This document shows positions 53,944 to 64,000 of a DNA stretch of 64,000 nt, piece after piece; position 1 is the first letter of the stretch; every line of letters begins with the position of its first letter. The position numbers and the translations under genes were made by a program. The notes beneath the pieces are model-generated. The model made no database searches. It worked only from the letters and a program-made list of their open reading frames with translations, and was not told where the DNA came from. Source of the stretch: Inhella proteolytica (GTDB taxonomy: Bacteria; Pseudomonadota; Gammaproteobacteria; Burkholderiales; Burkholderiaceae_C); assembly GCF_016093275.1 (NCBI RefSeq), contig NZ_JAEDAK010000002.1, positions 248,001 through 312,000 on the forward strand, in the 5' to 3' direction.

Positions 53944-56841
53944 ATGGCCGAGATCCGACTGACTGCGGGCAACGACATCTACATCCAGGCCGAAGAGGAC
54001 GCAGGCCAATGGAACCATGTGTACGGAGGCGATGGCCACGACACCATCAAGCTGCACCAGGGCGTGGCCATCGGCGGCAAGGGCAATGACCACATCGAAC
54101 GGCTGGCCGGCGGCTTCGGCTCCTTGGCGGCCGCCTATTGGGACGCGGGCGACGGCCTGCGCGTCAACCTGGAAGAAGGCTGGGCCGAAGACGGCCAGGG
54201 CGGCCGAGACACCCTGATCGGGGTCAACGACGTGCATGGCAGCGGAGCTGCCAATGCGGTGGTCATTGGCAACGACAACAACAACTTCTACTGGACGAAC
54301 TGGGGCGAAGACTTTTTTGACGGCCGCGGCGGCAACGATGTGGCGGCGATCAACGGCTACTTCATCCCAGCGCCGGGTCAACCCTGGAAGGAGGTCTTGC
54401 TTTCTGATCTGGACATTCAAGTCTCGGCAGATGGCCGCAACGCAGTGATCGTTCCTAAAGCTGGGACAGGCCTGCGCGTCACCCTGAAGGATGTCGAGTT
54501 CATTGAAGTGCGCGTGGTGGCCGGCAATGTGTTGGAGCGCTTCGAACTGGCCAGCTTCATTCAACCGGAGGTGATAGCACGCGACGGCCTGCTGGCCGGC
54601 AGCAGCGCGCGCTGGAATGCCAGCCAGCCCCTGGGCAGCGCCGTGGCGCTGACCTACAGCTTCGTGCAGCAATCCAGCGAGCCGGGCTTTCGCCCCTTCT
54701 CCGCGGCCGAGCAGCAACTGGTGCGCGAGCTGCTGGCGCAAACCGCCAGCCTGACGCAGCTGAGCTTCACCGAAGTGAGCGAATCCGGCAGCACGGCTGG
54801 ACAGCTGCGCTTCGGCGTCAGCCAGCAGGCCAGCACCAAGGGGCAGGCCCATCTGCCGGGCAGCGGGGGTGAACGCGCGGGCGATGTCTGGATGGACGTG
54901 GAATCCATGGCGCAGCTGAGCCCCGGCAGCGAGGGCTACCAGGCGCTGCTGCATGAACTGGGCCACGCCCTGGGTCTGCGGCACCCACGCAACGTGGACC
55001 CCGGCGACAGCTGGCCGACCCAGCTCAGCGTGACCGATGACCGCAGCGCGCTGACGGTGATGTCGCAGCAGCCTTCCAGCGACGGCCTGTTCCGCTCGGA
55101 ATGGGGGCCGCTGGACGTGCTGGCGCTGCGCCAGCTCTACGGCAGCCGCAACAGCGCCTCCAACGACACCCTGCATCGCCTCAGCGCCAGCGACGGCCAG
55201 ATGCAAACCACGCTAGTGGACGACGGCGGCGTCGACACCCTCGATGCGTCCGCCTTGGGCAGCGGCGTGAGCCTGGACCTGCGGCCTGGGCGGCAGAGCA
55301 GCACCGGCACGGCGGACGACGGCCGCACTGCGGTGGGCAACTTGGGCATCCCGGGCAGCAGCTGGATTGAGCACGCCATTGGGACCGCACAGGACGATGT
55401 GCTGCTGGGCAACAGCCTGGACAACCAGCTCACGGGCGGCCTGGGCAACGACTGGCTGGATGGCGCCGAGGGCACCGACACCGCGGTGTTTGCCGGCCGA
55501 CGTGCGGACTACGAGCTCAGCACCGCCTTCGGCAAGACCTACGTCAAGGCCCGCGATGGAGCCAGCGGCTTCGACACGCTGGTGAACATCGAACGCCTGC
55601 AGTTCACCGACGGCCTGGTGACGCTGGCAGCCACCACCCTGAGCAGCGATGTGGTGGCTCGGGTGGATGAAGACAGCACGCTGAGCCTGCGCCTGCTCGA
55701 CCCAGGCGACCTGGCGCGCACTGCCGTTAGCTACCGGCTGCTGGGCAGCGCCGGCAATGGGCAAGCCAGCCTGAGTGCGGACGGGCAGCTGAGCTACACG
55801 CCCAAGGCCAATTTCTGGGGCGTGGAAGCGCTCAGCTTCGAAATCACCAGCAGCAGCGGCAGCAACCGCTACCTGGTGCATGTGGAGGTGCTGCCCGTGA
55901 ACGACGCGGCGCCGCAGGTGGGCGATCTGGTCGTGCGTGCGCTCTCCGGCGGTGTGCTGCGCGGCCAACTGCCGCCAGCCAGCGACGCCGATGGCGATGC
56001 CCTGAGCTATGCGCTGGCCATCGAACCTGGCCAGGGTGCGGCCCTGGTGGGCACCGCGGGCGCCTTCGAGTACCGCGCCCCGGCCGGCTTTGCCGGGCCC
56101 GACCGCTTCAGCTTCAGCGTCAGCGATGGCCAGGGCGGTATCACCCTGCGCAGCGTGATGCTGGACGTGGTGGCCGCCCGCCGTGGCACCGACGGCCCTG
56201 ACGTCATGGGCGACAGCCCGTTGGCCGATCGCTTCGAAGCCGGTGCTGGCAATGACCGCATCAGCGGCGGCGCTGGCGATGACCAAATCGACGGCGGCGC
56301 GGGCATCGACACCGCCGTGTACGCCGGCGCGCGCGTGCCGCTAAGCCGCAACACCGAAGGCTGGACCCTGAGCGCCGGCAGCGAGGGGCGTGACCTCCTC
56401 AGCCAGGTAGAGCGCGTGCAGTTCGCCAATGCCCATGTGGCGCTGGACCTGGATGGGAACGCCGGTTCCACAGCGCATATCCTGCGTGCGCTGTTCGGAA
56501 AGGACTTCCTGGCCAACCCCACTTTCGTAGGCATCGGCCTGCAACTCTTTGATGCCGGCGCGCCTTATGCCGACGTGGTGAGGTTGGCGCTAGGCACCGA
56601 GCTCTTTGCCCAGCTGGCGGGCGGGCGCTCCCACAGCGCCTTTGTGCAGCATGTCTACAAGAACGTGATCGGCGTGGCGCCGAGCCCGACGGACCTGGCC
56701 AACTTCACGGCCCTGCTGGACCAAGGCGTGTACACCCAAGAATCCCTGGCTCTGTTGGCCTGCCAGATCGAGTTCAACACGCAAAGCGTGGAACTGGTCG
56801 GCCTGGCCGCCAGCGGGCTGGAGTTCCTGCCGGCCGGCTGA
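53944..56841 (+). CDS. RTX metzincin protease with DUF4214-like C terminus
   Basis: 965 residues, no signal peptide. RTX-type calcium repeats occur at the N terminus (GGDGHDTIK, GGKGNDHIE, GRGGNDVAA; residues about 28-135). A matrixin/serralysin-like catalytic domain follows (about 230-405) with zinc motif HELGHALGLRHP (His337, Glu338, His341, His347) and Met-turn LTVMSQ (Met373). Next come more RTX repeats (GGLGNDWLDG), two cadherin/Ig-like repeats (about 569-745, joined at VNDAAPQ), an RTX cluster (about 767-790) and a DUF4214-like helical end (about 845-955). Export by a type I system is likely from the RTX content, but none is encoded nearby. Confidence 0.86.
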   Translation: MAEIRLTAGNDIYIQAEEDAGQWNHVYGGDGHDTIKLHQGVAIGGKGNDHIERLAGGFGSLAAAYWDAGDGLRVNLEEGWAEDGQGGRDTLIGVNDVHGSGAANAVVIGNDNNNFYWTNWGEDFFDGRGGNDVAAINGYFIPAPGQPWKEVLLSDLDIQVSADGRNAVIVPKAGTGLRVTLKDVEFIEVRVVAGNVLERFELASFIQPEVIARDGLLAGSSARWNASQPLGSAVALTYSFVQQSSEPGFRPFSAAEQQLVRELLAQTASLTQLSFTEVSESGSTAGQLRFGVSQQASTKGQAHLPGSGGERAGDVWMDVESMAQLSPGSEGYQALLHELGHALGLRHPRNVDPGDSWPTQLSVTDDRSALTVMSQQPSSDGLFRSEWGPLDVLALRQLYGSRNSASNDTLHRLSASDGQMQTTLVDDGGVDTLDASALGSGVSLDLRPGRQSSTGTADDGRTAVGNLGIPGSSWIEHAIGTAQDDVLLGNSLDNQLTGGLGNDWLDGAEGTDTAVFAGRRADYELSTAFGKTYVKARDGASGFDTLVNIERLQFTDGLVTLAATTLSSDVVARVDEDSTLSLRLLDPGDLARTAVSYRLLGSAGNGQASLSADGQLSYTPKANFWGVEALSFEITSSSGSNRYLVHVEVLPVNDAAPQVGDLVVRALSGGVLRGQLPPASDADGDALSYALAIEPGQGAALVGTAGAFEYRAPAGFAGPDRFSFSVSDGQGGITLRSVMLDVVAARRGTDGPDVMGDSPLADRFEAGAGNDRISGGAGDDQIDGGAGIDTAVYAGARVPLSRNTEGWTLSAGSEGRDLLSQVERVQFANAHVALDLDGNAGSTAHILRALFGKDFLANPTFVGIGLQLFDAGAPYADVVRLALGTELFAQLAGGRSHSAFVQHVYKNVIGVAPSPTDLANFTALLDQGVYTQESLALLACQIEFNTQSVELVGLAASGLEFLPAG

Positions 56842-57453
56842 TCAGCGCCGTGCCAGGGCCAGCGCCGCGCCGAAGCCCATGAAGGTCAGCGCGGCGCTGC
56901 GGTTCACCAGCCGCCCGCCGCGCTCCGAGGCCAGCCAGCGTCGCGCCCCCTGGGCGCCCAGCGCGTAGCCGCAGTGGATCAGCACCACCAGCGCGCTGTA
57001 GCTCAGCACCAGCAGCAGGAACTGCGGCCAGTAGGCGCGGCCCGGTTCGATGAACTGCGGGAACACCGAGAGGAAAAAGAAGATCGCCTTGGGGTTGGTG
57101 AACTGCAAGGCAAGGCCCGCGGCGAAGCGGCGCGAGAAGGACGCCTCCGCCACCTCCCCGGCTCCCAGGTGCAGCGGCGGCGCGCGCCACAGGCGCAGGC
57201 CCAGGTAGACGAGGTAGAGCGCGCCCATCCACTTCACCACCGTGAAGGCGAGCGCCGAACCAGCCAGCAGCAGGCCCAGGCTGGTGGCCGAAAGCGCCGC
57301 CACCACGCCCGCGCCGCAGGCCACGCCCAGGATGCCACCCCAGGCGCCGCGCAGGCCAGAGCGCAGTGCGTTGGAGAGCGTCATCACCACGCCCGGGCCG
57401 GGGCTCAGCACCGTCAGCGCGGCGACGACCAGGAAAAGCAGATAGAGGCTCAT
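56842..57453 (-). CDS. LysE/RhtB family amino-acid exporter
   Basis: 203-residue inner-membrane protein with six predicted helices. The N-terminal VLSPGPGVVMTLSNALRSG motif and the FTNPKAIFFFLSVFPQFI motif are diagnostic of the LysE/RhtB superfamily. Substrate (homoserine, threonine, lysine or other) cannot be told. It starts at ATG 57453, overlapping the stop of the DUF1653 gene by 4 bases, and converges with the metzincin gene. Confidence 0.92.
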   Translation of the reverse strand: MSLYLLFLVVAALTVLSPGPGVVMTLSNALRSGLRGAWGGILGVACGAGVVAALSATSLGLLLAGSALAFTVVKWMGALYLVYLGLRLWRAPPLHLGAGEVAEASFSRRFAAGLALQFTNPKAIFFFLSVFPQFIEPGRAYWPQFLLLVLSYSALVVLIHCGYALGAQGARRWLASERGGRLVNRSAALTFMGFGAALALARR

Positions 57454-57686
57454 GGCCCGATATGCTCGAAACGCACCCGCTGTTGGCCGTCCACCTCCAG
57501 CGTGCCGAAGAACATCGAATGCGGGCGCACCCACAGGCCGCTGGCGTTGTAGAGCGGGCGGTAGACCACCAGGGGCTCCAGGGTCTCGCTGTGGCGGGCG
57601 CAGCCGATCACCTCGTACTCGCCGCCCTTGTAGTGGCGGTAGCGGCCGGTGGGGGTGGCGGGCAGCGGGGGCAGGTCGGTATCCAT
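57450..57686 (-). CDS. DUF1653 domain protein
   Basis: 78-residue protein. TGRYRHYKGGEYEVIGCARH and EPLVVYRPLYN are the core of DUF1653, a small beta-barrel-like domain of unknown function; WVRPHSMFFGTLEVDGQ completes it. The ATG at 57686 fits the domain limits. Coupled to the LysE-type gene by a 4-base overlap. Confidence 0.87.
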   Translation of the reverse strand: MDTDLPPLPATPTGRYRHYKGGEYEVIGCARHSETLEPLVVYRPLYNASGLWVRPHSMFFGTLEVDGQQRVRFEHIGP

Positions 57687-57783
57687 GGCGGCAGTATCCC
57701 CAGCCGCCGCGGCAGTGACATTTGCCACCGCCCGGGCGAACCCGGCCCCGGATAATCGCGGGTTTTCTCGAATCCCCCCTTCC

Positions 57784-58551
57784 ATGCGCCCGGTCGTCCT
57801 GATCACCGGCGCGGCCCGCCGCCTGGGCCGCCACCTTGCCCTGCATCTGGCCCGCGCCGGCTGGGACGTGGCCGTGCACCACCGCACCACGCCGGATGCC
57901 GATGCCGATTCGCTCGGCACCGCCTTGCGGGAACTGGGCGCGCGAACCGTGGGCCTGCCGGCCGATCTGGAAGATGAAGTCGCCGTCGAGGCCCTGGTGC
58001 CTGCCGCCGTGGTCGCGCTGGGGCGGCTGGATGCCGTGGTCAACAGCGCCTCGCTGTTCAGCCACGATGAGATCGCCTCCTTCCGCTACGCGAACCTGGA
58101 GCGCCATCTGCGCGCCAACACCGCGGCGGCGCTGACCCTGGCGCGTGCCCTGCACCGCCACTGCGCCGCCGTCGGCCACGAGGGCTGCGTCGTCAACGTG
58201 CTGGATCAGAAGCTCTGGAACCCCAACCCGGACCACCTGAGCTACACGCTGAGCAAGGCCGCGCTGGAGGCTGCCACGCCCGTGCTGGCGCAGGCGCTGG
58301 CGCCGCAGTTGCGTGTGGTGGGCGTGGCGCTGGGCGTGACCCTGCCCAGCGGGCCGATGACCGAGGCCGAGTTTCAAGCCGCGCACCGCCTCACGCCCTT
58401 GGGCCGCAGCAGCCTGCCCGACGATTTCGCCCAGGCCGTCGAGTACCTGCTCAAGGCCCGCGCCGTCACCGGCACCACCTTGCTGGTCGATGGCGGCCAG
58501 CACCTCGCCGCGCAGCCGCGCGACGTCTATTACCTCGTCAAGAAAGACTGA
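57784..58551 (+). CDS. Short-chain dehydrogenase, pteridine reductase (FolM)-like
   Basis: 255-residue SDR. NADPH site [14 protein letters not shown] with an Arg-Arg that suits NADP, the NSASLF motif, and active-site Tyr and Lys in [10 protein letters not shown]. The usual Ser is not at its normal place: [14 protein letters not shown] has Asp there, as in pteridine reductases of the PTR1/FolM type. Its position directly before folB supports a role in pterin metabolism (dihydromonapterin or dihydrofolate reduction), which remains inference. GATAAT at 57751 may be a -10 box. Confidence 0.83.
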   Translation: MRPVVLITGAARRLGRHLALHLARAGWDVAVHHRTTPDADADSLGTALRELGARTVGLPADLEDEVAVEALVPAAVVALGRLDAVVNSASLFSHDEIASFRYANLERHLRANTAAALTLARALHRHCAAVGHEGCVVNVLDQKLWNPNPDHLSYTLSKAALEAATPVLAQALAPQLRVVGVALGVTLPSGPMTEAEFQAAHRLTPLGRSSLPDDFAQAVEYLLKARAVTGTTLLVDGGQHLAAQPRDVYYLVKKD

Positions 58552-58554
58552 CCC

Positions 58555-58950
58555 ATGGCATCGGCCCTCGACCACCCCAGCCTGCTCGACTGCCGGCGCC
58601 TGTTCCTGCGCAATTACGAGGTCTGGATCAACATCGGCGTGCACGATTTCGAGAAGCGCGGCGAGCAGCGCGTGCTGATCAATGTGGACCTCTACGTGCC
58701 GCTGGCCGAGACCACGCCGCAGGCCGACGAGCTGGACGAGGTGGTGGACTACGACTTCATGCGCCGCACGATTGCCGAGTACGTGTCACACGGTCACATC
58801 CACCTGCAGGAAACCCTGTGCGACGCCGTGCTGGCGCGCATGCTGGAGCACCCCAAGGTGCGCGCGGCCCGCGTCAGCACCGCAAAGCCGGACGTCTATC
58901 CGGACTGCGACGCCGTCGGCGTCGAAGTCTTCGGCATCAAGCAAGCCTGA
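58555..58950 (+). CDS. folB: Dihydroneopterin aldolase FolB
   Basis: 131-residue tunnelling-fold enzyme of folate synthesis, cleaving 7,8-dihydroneopterin to 6-hydroxymethyl-dihydropterin and glycolaldehyde. Conserved pieces: [20 protein letters not shown] (pterin-anchoring region), [11 protein letters not shown], and [15 protein letters not shown] with the active-site Glu. It starts 3 bases after the SDR gene. Confidence 0.92.
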   Translation: MASALDHPSLLDCRRLFLRNYEVWINIGVHDFEKRGEQRVLINVDLYVPLAETTPQADELDEVVDYDFMRRTIAEYVSHGHIHLQETLCDAVLARMLEHPKVRAARVSTAKPDVYPDCDAVGVEVFGIKQA

Positions 58951-58958
58951 GCAGCACC

Positions 58959-59867
<909 letters not shown>

Positions 59868-59894
59868 TCTGTCTCCATTCCTTGGGAGACCGTC

Positions 59895-60476
59895 ATGAAC
59901 ACGCTTCGCAGAACCCTCTTGCTGGGCGCCGCTGTTTCATTGGCCGGCTGCGCCGCACTGAAGACCCTGAGCATCGAAGTGCGCAGCTTCGGCCAGATGC
60001 CCGCAGGCAAGACCACCTATGCCTTCGAACGCCTGCCCTCGCAGCAGCAGCCGCTGAGCCGCGCCGCCGAGTGGGAGGCCCTGGCCGCACCGGCCCTGGC
60101 CAAGGCCGGGCTCAAGCCCGCGCCGGCCGGCAGCCCGCCGGACCTGATCGTCGCGCTGGGCGCGCGCGTCAGCGCCACGGCGCTCAGCCCCTGGGACGAC
60201 CCGCTCTGGTACCGCTGGAACGCCCCGCTTTACCACTGGCGCTTCGGCATGCCGCCGCATTCCCACCCGATGTTCATCGAACGCCGCTATGAGCGCGAGG
60301 TCGGCGTGCTGCTGCGCGACCGGGCCACTGGCCAGGCCCTGTGGGAGGCCCGCGCCAGCAACGATGGCGCCACCCAGGGCGGCGACGGCATGATCGCGGC
60401 CCTGTTCGAAGCCGCCCTGGCCGACTATCCCAAGGCCAACCCGCAGCCCCATGAGGTGCGGGTGACGCTCCCGTAA
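59895..60476 (+). CDS. DUF4136 family lipoprotein
   Basis: 193-residue lipoprotein: LLLGAAVSLAGCAAL gives a lipobox LAGC with Cys19. The mature domain (VRSFGQMPAGKTTYAFERLP, EWEALAAPALAKAGLKP, PDLIVALGARVS, YEREVGVLLRDRATGQALWEA) fits DUF4136, an envelope family of unknown role. GGGAG precedes the ATG. Confidence 0.85.
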   Translation: MNTLRRTLLLGAAVSLAGCAALKTLSIEVRSFGQMPAGKTTYAFERLPSQQQPLSRAAEWEALAAPALAKAGLKPAPAGSPPDLIVALGARVSATALSPWDDPLWYRWNAPLYHWRFGMPPHSHPMFIERRYEREVGVLLRDRATGQALWEARASNDGATQGGDGMIAALFEAALADYPKANPQPHEVRVTLP

Positions 60477-60541
60477 TCCCGGGGGGCGGGGCACCGCACC
60501 CGCCCAGATAATCCCGGCCCTTTCGAGAGCTGGGGGCCGCG

Positions 60542-61924
60542 ATGGCGCTGAACATGGTGGTGATGGCCGCGGGCAAAGGCACGCGGATGAAGTCGGCGCT
60601 GCCGAAGGTGCTGCACAAACTGGCCGGCAAGCCCCTGCTGCAGCATGTGCTGGACACCATGGCGCCGCTGGACTGCGCGGCGCGCATCGTCATCACCGGC
60701 CATGGCGCCGAGCAGGTCGAGGCACGCGCCCAGGCCCAGGCCCTGCGCTTCGTGCGCCAGATGCCGCAGCTCGGCACCGGCCACGCCGTGCAGCAGGCCG
60801 TGCCCGCGCTGGATGCCGGCGCCCCCACCACCCTGATCCTGAACGGCGACACCCCGCTGGTGCGCCGAGAAACCGCCGAAGCCCTGGTGGCCGCCAGCGC
60901 CGGCAGCAAGCTGGCCCTGCTGACCGTGGTGCTGGACGACCCGAGCGGCTACGGCCGCATCCTGCGCGACGCCGCCGGCCAGGTGCTGGGCATCAAGGAA
61001 CACAAGGACGCCAGCGAGGCCGAGCGCCAGATCCGCGAGGGCTACACCGGCATGATGGCCGCGCCCACCGCGCTGCTGACCCGCTGGCTCGGCCAGCTGA
61101 AGAACGACAACGCCCAGGGCGAGTACTACCTGACCGACATCGTCGCCATGGCCGTGGCCGAGGGCGTCGAGGTCGTCGCCACCCAGGCCGGCAGCGAGAC
61201 CGAGGTGCTGGGCGTCAACGACCCCGTGCAGCTGGCCGATCTGGAGCGCCGCTTCCAGCGCCAGCAGGCCGAAACCCTGATGCGCGCCGGCGTGCGCCTG
61301 ATGGACCCGGCGCGCTTCGACCTGCGCGGCACGCTGGAGGCGGGCGCCGAGGTCGAGATTGATGTCGGCTGCGTGTTCGAGGGCCGCGTGATGCTGGGCG
61401 AGGGTGTGCGCATCGGCGCGCATTGCGTCATCAAGGACGCCGTGATCCAGGCCGGCGCCGTCATCCACCCCTTCACGCACATCGACGGCGAGGCAGCAGG
61501 AGTCGAAGTGGGCGAAGGCGCGCTGATCGGCCCCTTCGCGCGCCTGCGCCCCGGCGCCAAGCTGGGCCGCGAGGTGCACATCGGCAACTTCGTCGAAGTG
61601 AAGAACAGCAGCTTGGCCGCGGGCGCCAAGGCCAACCACCTGGCCTACCTGGGCGACGCCACGGTAGGCGAGCGCGTGAACTACGGCGCCGGCAGCATCA
61701 CCGCGAACTACGACGGCGCCAACAAGCACCGCACCGTCATCGAGGCCGACGTGCACATCGGCTCCAACTGCGTGCTGGTGGCGCCCGTCACCATCGGCGC
61801 CGGCAGCACCATCGGCGGCGGCAGCACCATCGCCAAGGACGTGCCGGCCGGTGAGCTCTGGGTGGCGCGCGCACGCCAGACCAAGATCCCCGGCTGGACG
61901 CGGCCCGTCAAGCTGAAGAAGTAG
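60542..61924 (+). CDS. glmU: Bifunctional UDP-N-acetylglucosamine pyrophosphorylase/glucosamine-1-phosphate N-acetyltransferase GlmU
   Basis: Makes UDP-GlcNAc for peptidoglycan and LPS. 460 residues: the uridyltransferase domain (VMAAGKGTRMKSALPKVLHK, LGTGHAVQQA, LNGDTPLV) and a C-terminal left-handed beta-helix (VNYGAGSITANYDGANKH, EADVHIGSNCVLVAPV) with the acetyltransferase His in FARLRPGA...NFVEVKNS region. Both halves look complete. GATAAT at 60507-60512 is a possible -10 box. Confidence 0.97.
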   Translation: MALNMVVMAAGKGTRMKSALPKVLHKLAGKPLLQHVLDTMAPLDCAARIVITGHGAEQVEARAQAQALRFVRQMPQLGTGHAVQQAVPALDAGAPTTLILNGDTPLVRRETAEALVAASAGSKLALLTVVLDDPSGYGRILRDAAGQVLGIKEHKDASEAERQIREGYTGMMAAPTALLTRWLGQLKNDNAQGEYYLTDIVAMAVAEGVEVVATQAGSETEVLGVNDPVQLADLERRFQRQQAETLMRAGVRLMDPARFDLRGTLEAGAEVEIDVGCVFEGRVMLGEGVRIGAHCVIKDAVIQAGAVIHPFTHIDGEAAGVEVGEGALIGPFARLRPGAKLGREVHIGNFVEVKNSSLAAGAKANHLAYLGDATVGERVNYGAGSITANYDGANKHRTVIEADVHIGSNCVLVAPVTIGAGSTIGGGSTIAKDVPAGELWVARARQTKIPGWTRPVKLKK

Positions 61925-61950
61925 CGCTCGCAAACCCGCTGGAGAAACCG

Positions 61951-62475
61951 ATGGCCCTGCTGAAAGCCCTGCTCGCCTTGGGCGCCCTCTTGGTTGGTGT
62001 GCTGCTGGCCGGCGCGCTGCTGCTCTCGCCGCACTATCAGGTCAGCCGCTCGGTGCTGATCAAGGCCCCGGCCGAAAGGGTCTTTGCGCACCTGGACAGC
62101 CCGGCGGGCTGGGCGCGCTGGGGGGTCTGGTACCGCAAGGACCCGCAGATGAAGGTCACACCCGAAGGCAGCGCCCAGGGTGTCGGTGCCGCCTGGAGCT
62201 GGACCAGCAAGAGCGAGGGCAACGGCCGCATGAAGCTGACCGCCGTCGAAGCCGGCAAGCGGGTGGGCTATGAGCTGCAGATCGAAGACTTCAACCCCAG
62301 CACCGGACAGCTCGAACTGGTGCCCGAGGCGGGCGGCACACGGGTCACCTGGACGATGCAAGGTGATGTCGGGCACCGGCTGGCGCGCTGGTTCGCCTTC
62401 TTCATGGACCGCTTGGTCGGCCCTGATTTCGAGGCCGGCCTGGCCAATCTGAAACAACTCGCTGAAAAGCAATAA
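61951..62475 (+). CDS. SRPBCC (START/Bet v1-like) family membrane-anchored protein
   Basis: 174 residues: an N-terminal hydrophobic helix (LLALGALLVGVLLAGALLL) then a polyketide-cyclase-like SRPBCC domain (VSRSVLIKAPAERVFAHLDS, WARWGVWYRKDPQMKV, VTWTMQGDVGHRLARWF). Ligand unknown. A GGAG lies 8 bases before the ATG. It precedes the DUF808 gene by 12 bases. Confidence 0.85.
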   Translation: MALLKALLALGALLVGVLLAGALLLSPHYQVSRSVLIKAPAERVFAHLDSPAGWARWGVWYRKDPQMKVTPEGSAQGVGAAWSWTSKSEGNGRMKLTAVEAGKRVGYELQIEDFNPSTGQLELVPEAGGTRVTWTMQGDVGHRLARWFAFFMDRLVGPDFEAGLANLKQLAEKQ

Positions 62476-62487
62476 CCGGAAGATCCC

Positions 62488-63396
<909 letters not shown>

Positions 63397-63400
63397 ACGG

Positions 63401-64000
63401 CTACGGGCAATAGGCCCGCGCCGCCGGCCCGGCCGCCAGGCTTTGTGCGGCCAGCTGGCGCAGCTGGGCCTGCAGCGCCGGCGCCACGGGCGAAGTCACC
63501 AGCGCCGGCCCGCTGCCCAGGGCCTGGCCGCTGGCGCTGGCGTACAGCACATAGGCCGCCAGCAAGGCACCGGCCGGGCTGCTGTGGTTGCCGTCGGCGG
63601 CGTGCAGGGCCAGCGCCGGCAGGGCGGCCGCGGCGCGGTCGAAGGCCTGCGGCACCGGGGCCAGGCAGGCAGCCTCGGCCCTTGCGATGCCTTCGTGAAG
63701 CCCGTAGATGCGCGCGCTCTCGTCCACCCCCCGGCGCGGCCATTCGGGAAACAGCACCGGCGTGGCGCCGCGCGCCTTGACCAGGCGGATCCAGGCCTTG
63801 GCTTCCCCGGTGGAGTAGTTCACCGTGCCGGAACTGCTGTACTTCTGTGCCTGCAGGAAGACCTGGCTCCAGGCCGCGGAATCCAGCAGCGTGCGCGAGG
63901 TCGAGTCGCTCAGGCGTTCGTCCAGAAACAACAGGCCGGGCGCCACGGCCACGCGCACCGGCTGCCCCGGGCTGGCCTGGCGGAACAGCTCCGCCACCAG
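63401..64000 (-). CDS. SGNH-hydrolase-like protein, C-terminal part only
   Basis: The frame is open to the right edge, so the N terminus is missing; a Met at 63997 is probably internal. The visible 200 residues include VLFPEWPRRG and the segment AADGNHSSPAGALLAAYVLYA, which has the DxxH spacing of the catalytic Asp and His in SGNH/GDSL hydrolases. The nucleophile block would lie outside the window. Assignment is tentative. Confidence 0.6.
   Translation of the reverse strand: MVAELFRQASPGQPVRVAVAPGLLFLDERLSDSTSRTLLDSAAWSQVFLQAQKYSSSGTVNYSTGEAKAWIRLVKARGATPVLFPEWPRRGVDESARIYGLHEGIARAEAACLAPVPQAFDRAAAALPALALHAADGNHSSPAGALLAAYVLYASASGQALGSGPALVTSPVAPALQAQLRQLAAQSLAAGPAARAYCP

Overview
The window is an ordinary-looking chromosomal stretch of a high-GC betaproteobacterium of the order Burkholderiales, most like the Rubrivivax/Leptothrix/Roseateles/Inhella group. 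The evidence is the gene content and order (pilMNOPQ divergent from a PBP1A gene, engB-cytochrome c4-resB-ccsB, a pteridine-reductase-like SDR-folB-ttcA run, glmU), two trimeric porins of the Burkholderiales type, and a single-copy groESL with a CIRCE site. Genus assignment is inference. No rRNA, tRNA, CRISPR array, insertion sequence or prophage is visible. Genes are tightly packed and no gap exceeds 300 bases.

Layout. 1-5979 (minus): type IV pilus inner-membrane/secretin operon pilMNOPQ, followed by an Ig-like lipoprotein that runs off the left edge; from pilN onward this block is clearly less GC-rich than the rest. 6176-9029: PBP1A, frataxin CyaY, LptM. 9026-12915 (minus): a dipeptide/oligopeptide ABC transporter (dppBCDF) without a binding protein, then a porin. 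14253-18121: coq7, an OsmC protein, ilvA and an unusual CobT-like protein. 18128-29136: a type II secretion locus, gspC divergent from gspGHIJKLMNDEF, followed by a 78-residue unknown protein and an exported protein with two PilJ-type sensor repeats. 30308-31717: a second porin. 31853-39973: a YecA-family protein, a Lon-like AAA+ ATPase without protease domain, groES-groEL, DUF1631, and a patatin/POTRA/beta-barrel (type Vd) autotransporter. 39975-43459: a small globin-like protein, a soluble PAS-PAS hybrid histidine kinase with its OmpR-type regulator, and a 47-residue membrane microprotein. 43506-48432: EngB, cytochrome c4 and the ResB/CcsB haem-ligation pair. 48429-50777: a periplasmic binding protein overlapping msrP-msrQ. 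50900-56841: a translationally coupled trio of DUF1800 lipoprotein, Tat-exported DUF1501 protein and an RTX metzincin protease. 56842-64000: LysE exporter, DUF1653, SDR-folB-ttcA, DUF4136 lipoprotein, glmU, SRPBCC and DUF808 proteins, and a partial SGNH-like protein at the right edge.

How the parts fit together. Envelope functions dominate: pili, peptidoglycan synthesis, type II and type Vd secretion, porins, lipoproteins, cytochrome maturation and periplasmic methionine repair. The most interesting candidates for new biology are the DUF1800-DUF1501-metzincin cassette, the CobT-like protein that seems to lack both catalytic glutamates, the haem-ligand-poor mini-globin next to the type Vd autotransporter, and the double PilJ-repeat protein beside the type II secretion operon.
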